Of a stretch of 64,000 bases of DNA, positions 34,183 to 45,441 are shown piece by piece; the stretch's first letter is position 1; each line of letters opens with the position of its first letter. The position numbers and the translations under genes were made by a program. The notes beneath the pieces are model-generated. The model saw nothing but the letters and a program-made list of their open reading frames with translations, searched no databases and was not told where the DNA came from. The stretch is from Orobanche coerulescens. Lineage: Eukaryota > Streptophyta > Magnoliopsida > Lamiales > Orobanchaceae. The stretch is taken from NCBI GenBank assembly GCA_033398695.1, contig CM065805.1:164773787-164837786 (forward strand). The letters run 5' to 3'.

Positions 34183-34283
34183 GAGCATTTGTAAATGTTT
34201 GCGAAAATTTTCTTCAGCCTTGTGGGTTCCATCTCGGGGCCCACGACGCTGTAATATTCCTGGATGGCTCTGGGGGTGTTACA

Positions 34284-36686
34284 GAATATGGTATCGGAGC
34301 TTAGGTTGTGAAAACCTAGGCAGTCGGGTCGAGTTGGGCGTGCTTTTGTCGTGTCATTCGAGTTGTCGATTGACAAGTGTTAGAGCCCTGGGTTTTTGTT
34401 GTTCACTCGGGCTTGTGCGTTATGTGATTTACCAGTGTGGTACTGGAGTTGTTGTAAACTTTTCCAATGGTATTAACGTGTTTCTTTGAATAGATATGTG
34501 TTGTATTCTCGAGTTGAACTGATTTTGCAAAATGTGTGTTTTGTAAATATCTGTGTCGAGGATTTTCTTGAGTTAAGACATGTGCCAGTATCACGGGGAA
34601 TCGTCGACTTTACGATCTGTAAGTATTTTGATTCTTGAATTGTGCTGAGATTTATTGCCGTTCTAAGTTGATATGTTTTGAGATTCAGAAAGATATTATG
34701 CGTTACAGTATGAGATGACAAAGTTGGGACAGGATTGATGATCTTGAGGAGTATGATTTCGGAAATCAAGATGTCGGTTAAATGTTGGAAATGGAGTTGT
34801 GTATTCGGGAGAAGAACTGTGGATTGTTGAGAAGAACATGTAGTCATGTTAGTTCATTTTTTGATATATGAAAATGTTTTCGAGCATTTGAAAATGATAC
34901 TTTTCAAAATGAATGTTTTATGGATATTTTACGGAAAATGATTTTGGGCCGAGACCCAATAGATTTTTGAAATAGTTTATAACTCAGGACTTGGGGTCCA
35001 AAAAAAGGGTTTCCTACTTTTTAAACTTCTTGTAATGCGGAACGAGATGCGAGCTGAGACCCTAATATTTCAAAAGGCTTTTCTGTTTTCTTGAACTCCC
35101 GAGATTTGTAAAACACTTTATCAATCGTTTATCTATTTCGTTTCTGCCTTTCGCGGTTTTGATTTACTTGCTCAAATGAAACTTCTCGGGAAGTCTTTCG
35201 CTGTGTTGATTTGTTTCAACGTTTTGTCATAACATAGTTGAGGTGATCCAGAATGGGATGATGGTCGACGTTGCGAGCCATATGAGGAAAAATGAGTTTT
35301 TAACGGAATTTATATATTGAGATTTTGGAACTTTATCGTGTGGTTTTCCCGATGGAATATCAGTAGATATTGATGACGAGCCGAATTGGTATACAGGAGT
35401 ATGGATGTGGTGAATCATTTGCATGGTTTTCATTTTAAAACTTCGAAATCATGTGAATTCGAAGGAAACTGTTATCGAATACTTGGCACCAGCGAGCCGA
35501 TTTAATTTTTCGAAAATTAATTTTGTGGTCTTACCAAAATTTATGTTTTGAGCTTTGAATTTTTTGAAAGAACTTTCGAAAATTTGTCTTCTTGACAAGA
35601 CTATGTGATTTCAAACTGGTTTTGAAAACGTGATGGATATACATACGCATTTAGTGCATAATGCATATCATGGTGAAGTTATGATGATGATTCACAAACT
35701 GGATAATACATCAGTATGGTACGATGAGAAGAGATTTAAACTTCAGTATAGTAGTTTGGTTATCCAGGGATGATCGGTTGATTTATCGGATAAGAGAAAT
35801 ATGCTGCGTGTTGTGAATTCGTGCACAAGATGTAATTTTGGAACTTTGGATTCTGTGAAACCGAGGTGTATGTGCTATGTGATTCCATTAGTATGGTAGT
35901 AGCGCGATTTTTTTGAATGGTTTCTTTGTAAGTGTAGATTTGAGGATGATGACCCCAGGCTGGTTGTTTTGGATATTGAGTGGTCGTTCCCACTCCATGT
36001 ATGATTGGATATGTTCGTCGGTTTGTGATTGGTTGATCGTATGCCGAGGAGTATGCTCGCTAGTCGGGTATGTTTATTGAGATCCACTATATATGATTGG
36101 TGTGTCGTTTTGAGAACTTTATTCGTTCGTATATCGATTTCTGTGGTTCTGTGTTGATCATGTTGGAGTTTACCGTGTGAGGGTATTCTTGATTATCGTT
36201 GATCGTTCGTTGGTTATATTGGAGTTTATCATGTCGATGATATTCTCGGTTAATTTATTGGTTGATCATTGCTAATGGTCATCTGAGCGTTCAGATTTTG
36301 TGTCGATATTTCGGGATTTGTTGCTATTGTGTTGGCCAGTTGTCTCATAGATTTATCGTGTATTATTGATTTTTAGCAGATTGGGACATGATTGTGTAAT
36401 CAGGCAGACAGGATTTGAAACAGATAGATTATTTCATCCAAAGATGATATATTTTGTTGAGACTCATAGAATGTGATTGTCAGCGTATTGAGGCTTTACA
36501 GTGAAGCCACTTGCTAATATCTCAGGAGATCGTCGACTTTGCGCATTTGTAAGTATGCTATTTTGGTAATTCGGTAATAATGATGATTGATCGTTGTCGT
36601 GATGGTTTCGGAATATTTTGGTAGAACAGTTTGTTTGTTTTCTATGACAGATTGCAAGTTTCGAGGACGAAACTTATTTTAAGTGG
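34284..36686 (+). other. Non-coding interior of the 29881 element
   Basis: PBS TGGTATCGGAGC at 34289-34300, a GTAAGT donor at 34619, no gag or pol, a hairpin AAGTTTCG-AGGA-CGAAACTT-like at 36656-36675 and a degenerate PPT before 36687. ATCGTCGACTTTRCG followed by TGTAAGTAT occurs at both ends (34600 and 36530). The interior does not obviously match that of the 15828 element, so this is a separate non-coding family. Confidence 0.75.
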
Positions 36687-37354
36687 TGTAGTATTTAAAA
36701 TCCAGAATTTTTACTATTGTTATTTAATGTTATTTTATCCGAGTTATATTGTACATCGTGGAATCTGTACAGTATGGATAAAATAAATGAAGAACTGAGA
36801 CATCTGTATTGATATTATTACCGCTCTTGGTTGACAGTTGTATTGGAAGACATTGTGTGTCGGGCTTATCATATGAGAAGATTGTTGGAAGATGTATATG
36901 TATTCAGTATGCCGTATGTTCGTATTCTGCATGCCGAGACGTTGGACAAAAGTAGCTGAAAATGGCTAAGTGTAGCATTATTAGCGCACGCTAATATTCA
37001 TGAATAGCGCAGGCTATCGTGCAGGTATAGCGCACGCTATGGGCATATGTTAGCGTACGCTAGTGCAGAACAGCTCAGAGGGAATCTACGTGTGGACCCG
37101 GCCACTTTTGACGCATGTGCCGACGAGTCAATGGATGTTTGTTGTGAAGCGTTAGCGCACGCTAATGCATATTGTTAGCGCACGCTAACATCAGATCGCT
37201 CCAAAGAGAATCTTATCCTCGTCAGAGCTGTCGGCGTGTGGACCCGTCTTCGGACCATACAGACAAACGAGTCAACTATGAGTAGCGCACGCTATGGATG
37301 AAAGTTTGCATACGCTAAATGGAGGCCTTTACGTACGCTATTGCATGGGCATTG
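36687..37354 (+). mobile_element. 3' LTR fragment of the 29881 element
   Basis: Begins TGTAGTATTTAAAATCC, a mutated form of the 5' LTR start, then follows the 5' LTR closely, including the palindrome array (36982-37340). It is cut after CATTG (37350-37354) by the element at 37355; the remainder lies beyond the window. Confidence 0.88.
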
Positions 37355-40300
37355 TGTAAAACCCGTAATTTCGATTTCTGGTAATTTCTTTTTTTTTTCG
37401 GCGGAAGTCCGTTTTGACGACTCGCTCTTGACCATTTCGTCATTCTGGGAATGATTAATTCTACACTTTTTGATATCTGAGTTCGTTTCGGTGTCGTTTT
37501 GTTGAATTCCGTGCTTTTTAGCGACTTTTCCGCACTTGAGTTTGATTCTTGCGAATCTCGTTCGAAACTGCTGTTTCGAGTTTCCCGTAAGTCCGTTTAA
37601 CTTTGTTAGACGTGTTATGAACTTCAGTTTGGTTATTCGATCACGTATCGTGATTTTCGGGCGTTTTGGGCCATTTTGTAATTTACCCAAAGTTATGGGT
37701 ATCCGTATCTGTAATTGTTGTCTCGACCTGTTTCTTGGTCGCGAATGATTAATTATTGCATTATGTTTTCATTTCGGGTCGTTGATGTTGTCCGCGAGAT
37801 TTTCGTCGTGTTCGTTCCGTACGTTTTCGGAAATCGAGTTGTCGGATCATGACGGCTGAGCAGCAGGCCGGACGGTGGCGGGTCTTGGCCGGACGGTTGT
37901 GGGCACTGGCCGGGCTGACATGGCAGGAACTGGCGTAGCGCGCGCTACTGCCGGAAGGCTGCGTGCGCTAACCGGCAGGAGTAGCGCACGTTACGCGGGC
38001 GGCCGACGCCTGCCTTCTCGGGTCGGGCGAGAGAGGTTACGAGGTTACGGACTCGGGTAGGATCGGCGGGTAGCGCACGCCATCGCCGGTCATGGCGCAT
38101 GCTAACCGGCGAGGGTAGCGCCGCGCTGTCGGCCGACTAGCGTCGTTACAGGCGAGCTGTTTAGTCCGAGGTTCTTGGGCCAGTCGGCTAGCGCGAGCTT
38201 GACCATAGCGCACGCTAGCGGGGTCGTGCGGGCCACTGGCGAAATCTTGGGCGATCTTGGCGATAGCGCACGCTAGTCCGGGAAGTCTAGCGCACGCTAG
38301 TTCCGGCCCAGTATAAATGTGACAGAGCAGTCGCATTTTCATTCATTTTTCACTTCCTTCCTTTTCGCTCCGCGGCCGGCGATTCGGAGGTGGTGAAGCC
38401 ATGTTGTTTAACAACAAATCCATGAACTTCTTGAGTTCATAACATCAATCAATCATCCTATATCGTCCTTTGATCCAGCGAATCAAGGTAATCTTTCTTA
38501 GAACCCTAGTTTCTTGAATTTTGGGGTTTTTGCGTTTTTGTCCAATTCGTTCCGTATTATGGATTAATTCATGATGGGTATGATTAATCTTGGTATTATT
38601 CTTGTGTTTAACACCATTTAATCTATTGTTCTTCGTCGAATCGAAGTATATTTCTTGATTTCCTTCGAATCGACTTTTTAGGGGATTTGTTCTCGATCTC
38701 GTTTTTCATCCGTTTTTGATGGATCGATTGTGGTTAAATGATGTTGTTAAACACATTCTATGGATTGTATATCCATATTTCAACATGGAATTCCGTTTTT
38801 GTGTTTTATCGGGACGAATCGTGTTCTTGGCCGTTTTGGAGAAAACACTTGAACTTTCGTCATTCGTTCTTTGAATTCAACGGCTTTGAGTCGTGCTATG
38901 AAATTCATTTCATTGTTGTTATTGTCCTTCGTAGTTTATGAATGCTTGTTGGCGATCGGTGGAGTCGGCGGGTTCGTAGTCGGTTCGTATCAACCTACTT
39001 CGGTCGATTCTCCGTGTTGTTCTTATTCGAGGCAAGTACCTTGTTCATACGCTTCTCGTTTTATGGATATGATGATCGGTGGTCGTCTTGGTGTGTTTGT
39101 TTGGTTATTTGAAATGAATTTCCAAGAGATTCGTTTTGGCCCCGTTAAGGGCTCCTTTTAAAAACGCGTGTGTGTTTTGTGAACAATGTGTTTTGGGAAT
39201 TGATTATGGTTTGATTGTTTTGAACGTTGAGGGCTTTGATGATACCCCGGTTGTTTAAAGTTATGGAATCGTGTATTCCGTATTTAATCTTGTTATTGTG
39301 TTTTGAAAAGTTTGATAATGGTGTCGAGTTAGTGGCCATCTCTAGTGAGTATTCTTAATGAACTTACATTCTTAGCATATTAGTATTGCATGAGTAACGT
39401 GTGTGTGTGTATGGTCACTATGGGTTAGATCCGACGGGGTCTCGGTAGGGGTCCACGGAGGGGTGGATCCGCGAGCTTGCTTTTAACCACTATGGGTTAG
39501 ATCCGACGGGGTCTCGGTAGGGGTCCACGGAGGGGTGGATCCGCGGTTAATTGTGGTGCATTTTTCAAATGTGTTTCGATATTGGCATTTCCGGAAATGA
39601 GTGCTTTTGAATGGTTTTCATGATTGCATGCATCGACTAAGTGTGTAAGAGGTAAGTTGTTCGTTTGGCTTACTTGGCTAGGATGGCACTAGAGTATTTT
39701 GTTGTTTGTGTTAAATCCTTTAATTGTGATTTTGATGTTGGGAGACGAACCTTGTTGTCGTTCTCGTGTACTGTGAGTTGATGATATTTGGGGCTAAAAT
39801 CCCAACAGTTTTGTAAAGGTCATTTGACGGATTTGGGGCTAAAATCCCAACGGTTTGGTAAATGTCATTTTACGGAAAGTAAACCTTTGGGGCGGTGACC
39901 CCTTTCATCTTTTGGGTTTTGGAAAAGTAGTATTTGATAATCCTAAATTGTTTTTTTTATTAAAACTCTCGAGGGCATTCTAAACTGTTTTATAAATTAT
40001 TTCCATTGATTTGTGATCTTTCGGTTTTGGAATATTTTTCTCAAACTCTTGCCTCGGGAAGTACTTTTCATTTTGTTTGGATCTTTGAGGATTCCGGGTT
40101 ATTGTTATTCGTGGAATGTGAATTGTATGACTCGTATTTTTTCACTTGTACTTGCACTAGCAAAACACTGGAGTTTTGCTAACTGCCGAGTATTCGGGGG
40201 GTGGATGTCTGTTTTTACATTCAGGTTTTGGAGCATAACACAGGGTCGGCACGAAGGATGATGAAAGATGATCGATACTAATCACATGAGGAACCGTACA

Positions 40301-40556
40301 TTGTGTATTGGTTCAGTTGTACTTTATTTTCCACTACTATATTTTTCCCGTTGAACGGGTGTGGTTGTGTTTGACCCCTGCGTGGTCATGAGTTGTAATC
40401 GAGTTGTATGTTTTTATTGAAAGGCCAAATCGGTCTACTGAGTTATTTTAGCCTTAAAGGCATCGTTGAGATGTTTTATGTTGTTACCAGCCTGGTAGAT
40501 CCTTGAGGAAAGGTTCTACGGCGTGTAATATCCCTGAGCGGATTGGGGGTGTTACA
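37355..40556 (+). mobile_element. 5' LTR (3202 bp) of the 37355 element
   Basis: TGTAAAACCCGTAATTTCG...GGGGTGTTACA. The first 350 bp resemble the 15828 LTR. It contains a TAGCGCACGCTA-type array, TATA (AGTATAAATG) at 38311, two units of GTTAGATCCGACGGGGTCTC (39424 and 39493), two units of TTTGGGGCTAAAATCCCAAC (39788 and 39835), the CACTAGCAAAACACTGGAG segment (40164) and the terminal block. The next 12 bp after TAAA are TGGTATTAGAGA, a damaged PBS. Confidence 0.9.
37936..38299. repeat. Array of TAGCGCRCGCTA palindromes
   Basis: About ten copies, from the perfect palindrome TAGCGCGCGCTA (37936) to TAGCGCACGCTA copies ending 38299, some degenerate. The surrounding DNA is very GC-rich. TATA follows about 10 bp later. 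The matching array in the 3' LTR is 62028-62395. Confidence 0.85.
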
Positions 40557-42337
40557 TAAATGGTATTAGAGATTAGGTTGTGGAAACCTAGCTGTCGGGT
40601 CAGTCGTGTTGTTTGAGTCTTGTTTCGTCGGATTTTATCTGACTGAGTCGTGTCGCGATGCGTCATCTGAGTTTGTTGGTCGTGATTAGTATCGTGGGGC
40701 GATCATCATCTTCGTGCGACCTGTGGATGTAAGTCTCCCTTCTTTGTGTTGTGCCTCGTGTGACACGAGCTATTTTTATGATTATTTGTTAAATGACGGA
40801 ATCCTCTTATGGATTTTGATTTCTTGATATGTGGTTATTTGACCCTCATATTTCGTTCATATGAGGAGTAGTGTTGCTGGATTATGCATGTTTGACTTTA
40901 TTTCTTTTACCCGCTGCGTGAGTTCTTTTGTAATGACTTTCGGTATTTTACCGACTGAGTTCTATTTCAAAAACCGATTCCCTTAACCGAGTTTGTGGCA
41001 TTATGGCCTTGATCGTTTTGGCGAAATCCTTATGACGGTATTTAGTATTTTGTAAATGGCTTTTGTAAGTGTTTGAAATATTACCGTCATCGGCCTTTTT
41101 GACATTGTAAATGGTTTTTAGCCTGGTGAGTTCCGGCGCGGGACCCACGGCGCTATAATGTTTCGTGTAATTACCTGAAATTTTTGGGCATTCTAGCCCA
41201 TTGAATTATCTTTGAAAACCTTGAGTATCTTAGAAAACAAATCTCGAGACGTACTTTTAAAATGAATTATTTTCTCGTGGTACATCCAAGGTGCCACAAT
41301 ATGTTTCCAAATTCTTCTACCTCGAGGACCAAAATGTTTTGAGATATTTTCAATGTTTTAGAAACACTTTTATTTAGGCCCGAGGGTCGAATAATCTGAA
41401 AGTTTTCACTAAGAGAAAGTGTCCTCATTTTTATCAAATGCGAAATGGTTCTCCAAAGTCTCGATAACGATGTTTTACGTTTGTACTTTTCTTTGAAAGG
41501 TGATACTCAAGATCAACCGGTGTTCTTCTAAAATTATTTTCAAAATGAGGTTTTCATTTTTAAAACCTATCCATTCCCGTTTGAGGGCTGGGTATGTATG
41601 TATGATGTTTGCGTTGTCATTATGATGTTTTCTCCCGAGTATGATCGAATTGGCAGTGTGAGCGTTGAGTCGTTTTCCACACATTTGTTGTGTTAGCCCC
41701 CTGTGAGAGGCGGGATGTTGGTATTGAATATTGTCGCCTCGTAGTGATTTCTGCATTGTCGCGCATGTGCGAGCTGTTAGAGCTTGGTTTGGTATGACCG
41801 TGTGCATCTGTGATGGTTCCATTATGTGTCGGTTGTTTAATGTCTTGTTACCTTGCTCCCGTTTTTGTGAATTTCGTGGACGAGGTCGAAGGTAATGCTC
41901 GTTCTATTTTGACTTCGGTATTTTCTCTTTCTCCAGTCTATCGATTCGCTCATGTTCGTTGATACTTTATGAACTTGTTCTGTATTTTGGTTTCATCGTC
42001 CGAACGAACTGTGATCTTGTTATGGGTCGATCTAGTTATCGCTGTAACTTTTTCGAGTTCGGTTCGATTCTTGTGAACCTTGTTCGGAAGTGACATCATT
42101 TGGTTCTATTAGTTCTTTTATTTGAAGTGGATCGGATTGGGAACTCCTGTGTTTTCGAATCTGTCGACTCGTTTATGCTCGTTAACATTTTCTGAACTTT
42201 CCCTATCCCTTGCTTTTGTTGATCGAACGAGGGTGGAATTGTTTCGGAATAACTCGTTTGTCGTTGTGACTTTTCAATCGCTATTCCCTTTCCTGTGGAT
42301 CTTATGGGAATGCATGTCTTGTTGTTCTCACCAAATC
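40557..42337 (+). other. Left part of the non-coding interior of the 37355 element
   Basis: Contains the mutated PBS at 40561, a GTAAGT donor at 40729 and landmarks shared with 18712-20950 of the relative. No coding signal. It ends with AAATC (42333-42337), the TSD of the inserted element. Confidence 0.85.
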
Positions 42338-42854
42338 TGTAATATCCGTAATTTTTCCATTTTTAGCAGTTTTCATTTTTAGTGTATGTCTTTTTTATCG
42401 ACTCGCTTGTAACCGTTTCGACATTTTGAATCTACTTTGTTCTTGGAGTTTTTTCCATTTGGACGAGTTTTGATGATGTTTTCACGTAATTTCATTTTGT
42501 GACATGTTTTGCCGTATGAACGTTCGATTCTTGTAAAACTCGTTCGGTTTCGTTGTTTCTTGGTTTGTACAAGTTCGTATGGTTGAGTTGGTCATGTGGA
42601 GACTTTCGGTTTGTAAATCCGACGTCGTTTCGTGATTTTCGGACACTTGGGCTATTTTTGTAAATTCCTAATAGCTTAGGGAATCTCATTTTCGTTGTCG
42701 CATTACGGACCCTTCGGTGGGCGGAATTGTATTTTTCTTTCAGCGCTTAGCTCCGTCGTCTTGTATGCTTCGCGTTCATGTTCCTGGATTCGGGTCTCGT
42801 CGTGCATTTCGTGTATTGTACCCTCGACAGCAGCTTACTGCTGATGTGACATCA
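42338..42854 (+). mobile_element. 5' LTR of the 42338 element, first part
   Basis: Starts TGTAATATCCGTAATTTTTCC; collinear with 58858-59370 of the 3' LTR and with the solo LTR at 9042. It ends in CATCA, the target duplicated by the inner element, just upstream of this LTR's own palindrome array. Confidence 0.93.
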
Positions 42855-45201
42855 TGTAATACCCGAGATTTCTGTTATGTAATTGGAACTTGTGATATTG
42901 TAATGATTGTACTATTGTCTGAGTACTATTTTCCGTATTTCATAATCCGATGTTATCGAGCGTATGATTTCATGTTTGTGATTTGAAGATTGTAATTCTG
43001 CGCATGTAGCGCACGCTACCAGCTATGTATAGCGTGCGCTAACGTGGATTCATAGCGCACGCTACTGAGGGTCATTAGCGCACGCTATGCGTGGTCAAAT
43101 TGATTGAGACGTGCGGTAGGTGAGATCTGGCCGGGGGACCCTTGTCGGATCGTGTCGAATGAACACTGGGCGGCTTTCGGGAAAAGCAAGTCAACGCCTT
43201 AGCGCCGCGCTACGAGCATGTGAATAGCGCACGCTAAGTGCCGACTTGATTAAGTCGAGAGAGCCGTTAGCGCACGCTACGAGCGAGGATTAGAGCGCGC
43301 TAATGGCCATTTATTATAAATAGGACAACATCCTATTCGTGATTTCAGTTCTTTCTCCTCCCATAAACCGAACTCTTACACTTAGAACATAACTCCCTTC
43401 ATCCTAAACACTTCATATCAACCTCCTAGTTCGAGATTGAAGATCGTATATCATTGGAGATTGGTGTTCAAGCCTTCGGTGTTGGATTGCTTCATTTTCC
43501 TCCGTGTTCTTCACTACTTTGAGGTAGGTGATTCTTCACTGATGTTAGTAATGTTCCTAAGGAAGTTTGAATCATGTTTTGGTAGAAAGTATTTCGTTTA
43601 TAATCGGTCATCACATGTTAGAAGGATACTTTTGACGTATCGGCACTATATATCGTATGAACCTTTGAACCATCTTATTATAAGGACTCCTAAGCATGTT
43701 CAAATCGAGTTATGATCGATGTAGGATATTTACCCAGTTGATACGTTTTACACGATGGAATCATGTGTTTTGGAACGTAGAACAAATGGAACTTAGATTA
43801 TTTCTTGGAGATCGTAGATGAATTATGATGTTGAGTTGACTATCCGTATATTCGTATTTCATAACCAAAACTTCCACAAACCTTATTAGTATGATATGCC
43901 CGAGGATAACTTGTATTATCATGGTAGAATTCATGAGTTCTTCACCATTCAACCCAGTTTTTGGTTTGCAGCATTCTGCCATGCAAGATTAGCGCACGCT
44001 AACATGTGTGAGCTAACGTGCGCTATTGAGGTCCAGTTAACGCATAATACGTACGTAGCGTGCGTTATATATCGGCCGGTGCAAACTGTCAGTTCGTAAC
44101 TAGCGCACGCTAGTCTTACCCGATAGCGTACGCTAACAGGCCTGCTTAGCGCACGTTACGTAGAGTATGTAGCGCCTGCTAAGCGATCGACATTGCTTAT
44201 TTTGAGCTTTTCGGCCGTAGACCAAATTGTTAGGCCATCGTTCGACTTGAGATGATTTGTATATCGTTCCTTTTGTTAAGGTTCTAGCCGGTTACGTTGA
44301 TCGAAGGAGGCGGCCTTCGAGTGTGTTGAGATCATTGAAGTATTTCGTCTTGCCATTTTCGAGGCAAGTATCATATGTCGAGTTCGATTTATATTGAATC
44401 TTTGATCATGCTTGTGGTTTTGTTCATATTGTTGAATATGAGATGTATTTACAAAATTCTCATGATATTGGTTGATTATTTGTTCGTATTGATGAACATA
44501 TTGAAATGCATATGTGTATGCATAGTTGATTGATTTATGGTATAAATGATCCGAGGGGATCATGAGGATCTATCTTGAGGGCTGGATCGAATGTCCACCA
44601 TGCGTTAGTCCAACGGATCATCATGGGGATCTATCTTGAGAAGCCTGGATCATTGGGCGGGTTTTCCACCATGCGTTGGTCCGACGGGATCATCATGGGG
44701 ATCTATACCAAGAAGCCTGGATCATTTGGATTACCTCAGATTGTGTTGATGGAATCGTGAGGATTCGCATCGTTGGATTCGAGCGGAAGTCCATTTTGCA
44801 TGTTTATGATGCATTGATGATTTATTGTATTATGATACTTGTACTAGCATCGTTTTGCTAACCCCTTCGGGGGTGGACATTGTTTTGATGTTCGGGTAGC
44901 CGAGGAGCGGGGAGGCAACCACGATGCCGGCAGGACGATGAAATGGCTCGATGATGTGATTGATGTTATTGTTGTTGAGAGTTGTCTTCTTGTTTCGTTT
45001 AGTACTCGAGTACGTCTGTTTTAATAATGTCCTTTCGATATGGTTGTATAAATTAACTCTTTGATCGGTTGAATCAAATATGTCTTTAAACTTCGATTGT
45101 ACGATTGGATTATATTAACCTTTCTTTAAAATTAGCATTGTAAACACTTACTTAAAGGGTTTACGGCGCAGTAATTAATCCGAATAACTCTGGGTGTTAC
45201 A
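42855..45201 (+). mobile_element. 5' LTR of the innermost element
   Basis: TGTAATACCCGAG...GGGTGTTACA. It has two palindrome clusters: 43007-43302 before the TATTATAAATAGG box at 43312, and 43990-44181 well downstream of it. Further on are two CGTTGGTCCGACGGGATCATCATGGGGATC-type units (about 44600-44720), the CTAGCATCGTTTTGCTAACCCC segment and the terminal block. Confidence 0.92.
43007..44181. repeat. Two clusters of TAGCGCACGCTA palindromes flanking the TATA region
   Basis: First cluster: at least seven copies from 43007 to 43302, including TAGCGTGCGCTA (43029), the same motif on the other strand. Second cluster: about seven copies from 43990 to 44181, including TAGCGTACGCTA and TAGCGCACGTTA forms. 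The 3' LTR repeats both clusters at 50179-50473 and 51162-51353. Confidence 0.9.
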
Positions 45202-45206
45202 GAAAA

Positions 45207-45218
45207 TGGTATCGGAGC
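45207..45218 (+). promoter_or_regulatory. Primer-binding site (initiator tRNA-Met)
   Basis: TGGTATCGGAGC, five bases after the LTR end; one mismatch to the usual TGGTATCAGAGC. A GTAAGT splice donor lies 126 bp downstream at 45333. Confidence 0.85.
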
Positions 45219-45441
45219 TAAGATTCAAGGATATCTTGGCAGTCGGGTTAGTTGGAGTGCATTTACGTTATTTGATTATTGGTCGTTCGTAACATCAACT
45301 GCCGAGCCGGCATCGTCGTGTGGACCGTGGTTGTAAGTTTCCTAAATCTCAAATACTACCGCTTTATTTTATTCATGATTTGTGAACATTGATGGATGTA
45401 CTTTTAGAAAGTTTGCCTGGATATTGAGTATTTATGTTTAC

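Larger units (their letters stand above)
29881..34283 (+). mobile_element. 5' LTR (4.4 kb including an hAT insertion) of the 29881 element
   Basis: TGTAATATCCGG...GGGTGTTACA, followed by a PBS. Without the hAT element it is about 3.7 kb. It contains a TAGCGCACGCTA array (30169-30624), a TATATATATG box at 30643, a second small cluster at 31319-31385, a 268-bp tandem duplication, and the terminal block. The 3' LTR starts at 36687 and is cut at 37354. Confidence 0.88.

Noticed and set aside
38738..39161. ORFs present in both LTRs of the 37355 element (for example 62834 and 62967)
   Set aside because: They recur only because LTRs are duplicated; no domain, signal or codon evidence supports a gene, and the sequence lies in the transcribed LTR leader.
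43437..44099. ORFs repeated at 50608-51271
   Set aside because: Again LTR duplication of the innermost element. One crosses the palindrome cluster; no protein family recognised.
43007..44181. CRISPR-like array (short palindromic repeats with unique spacers)
   Set aside because: Copies occur on both strands, vary in sequence and spacing, recur in several LTRs and lie in a plant retrotransposon; there are no cas genes. They are LTR promoter repeats.
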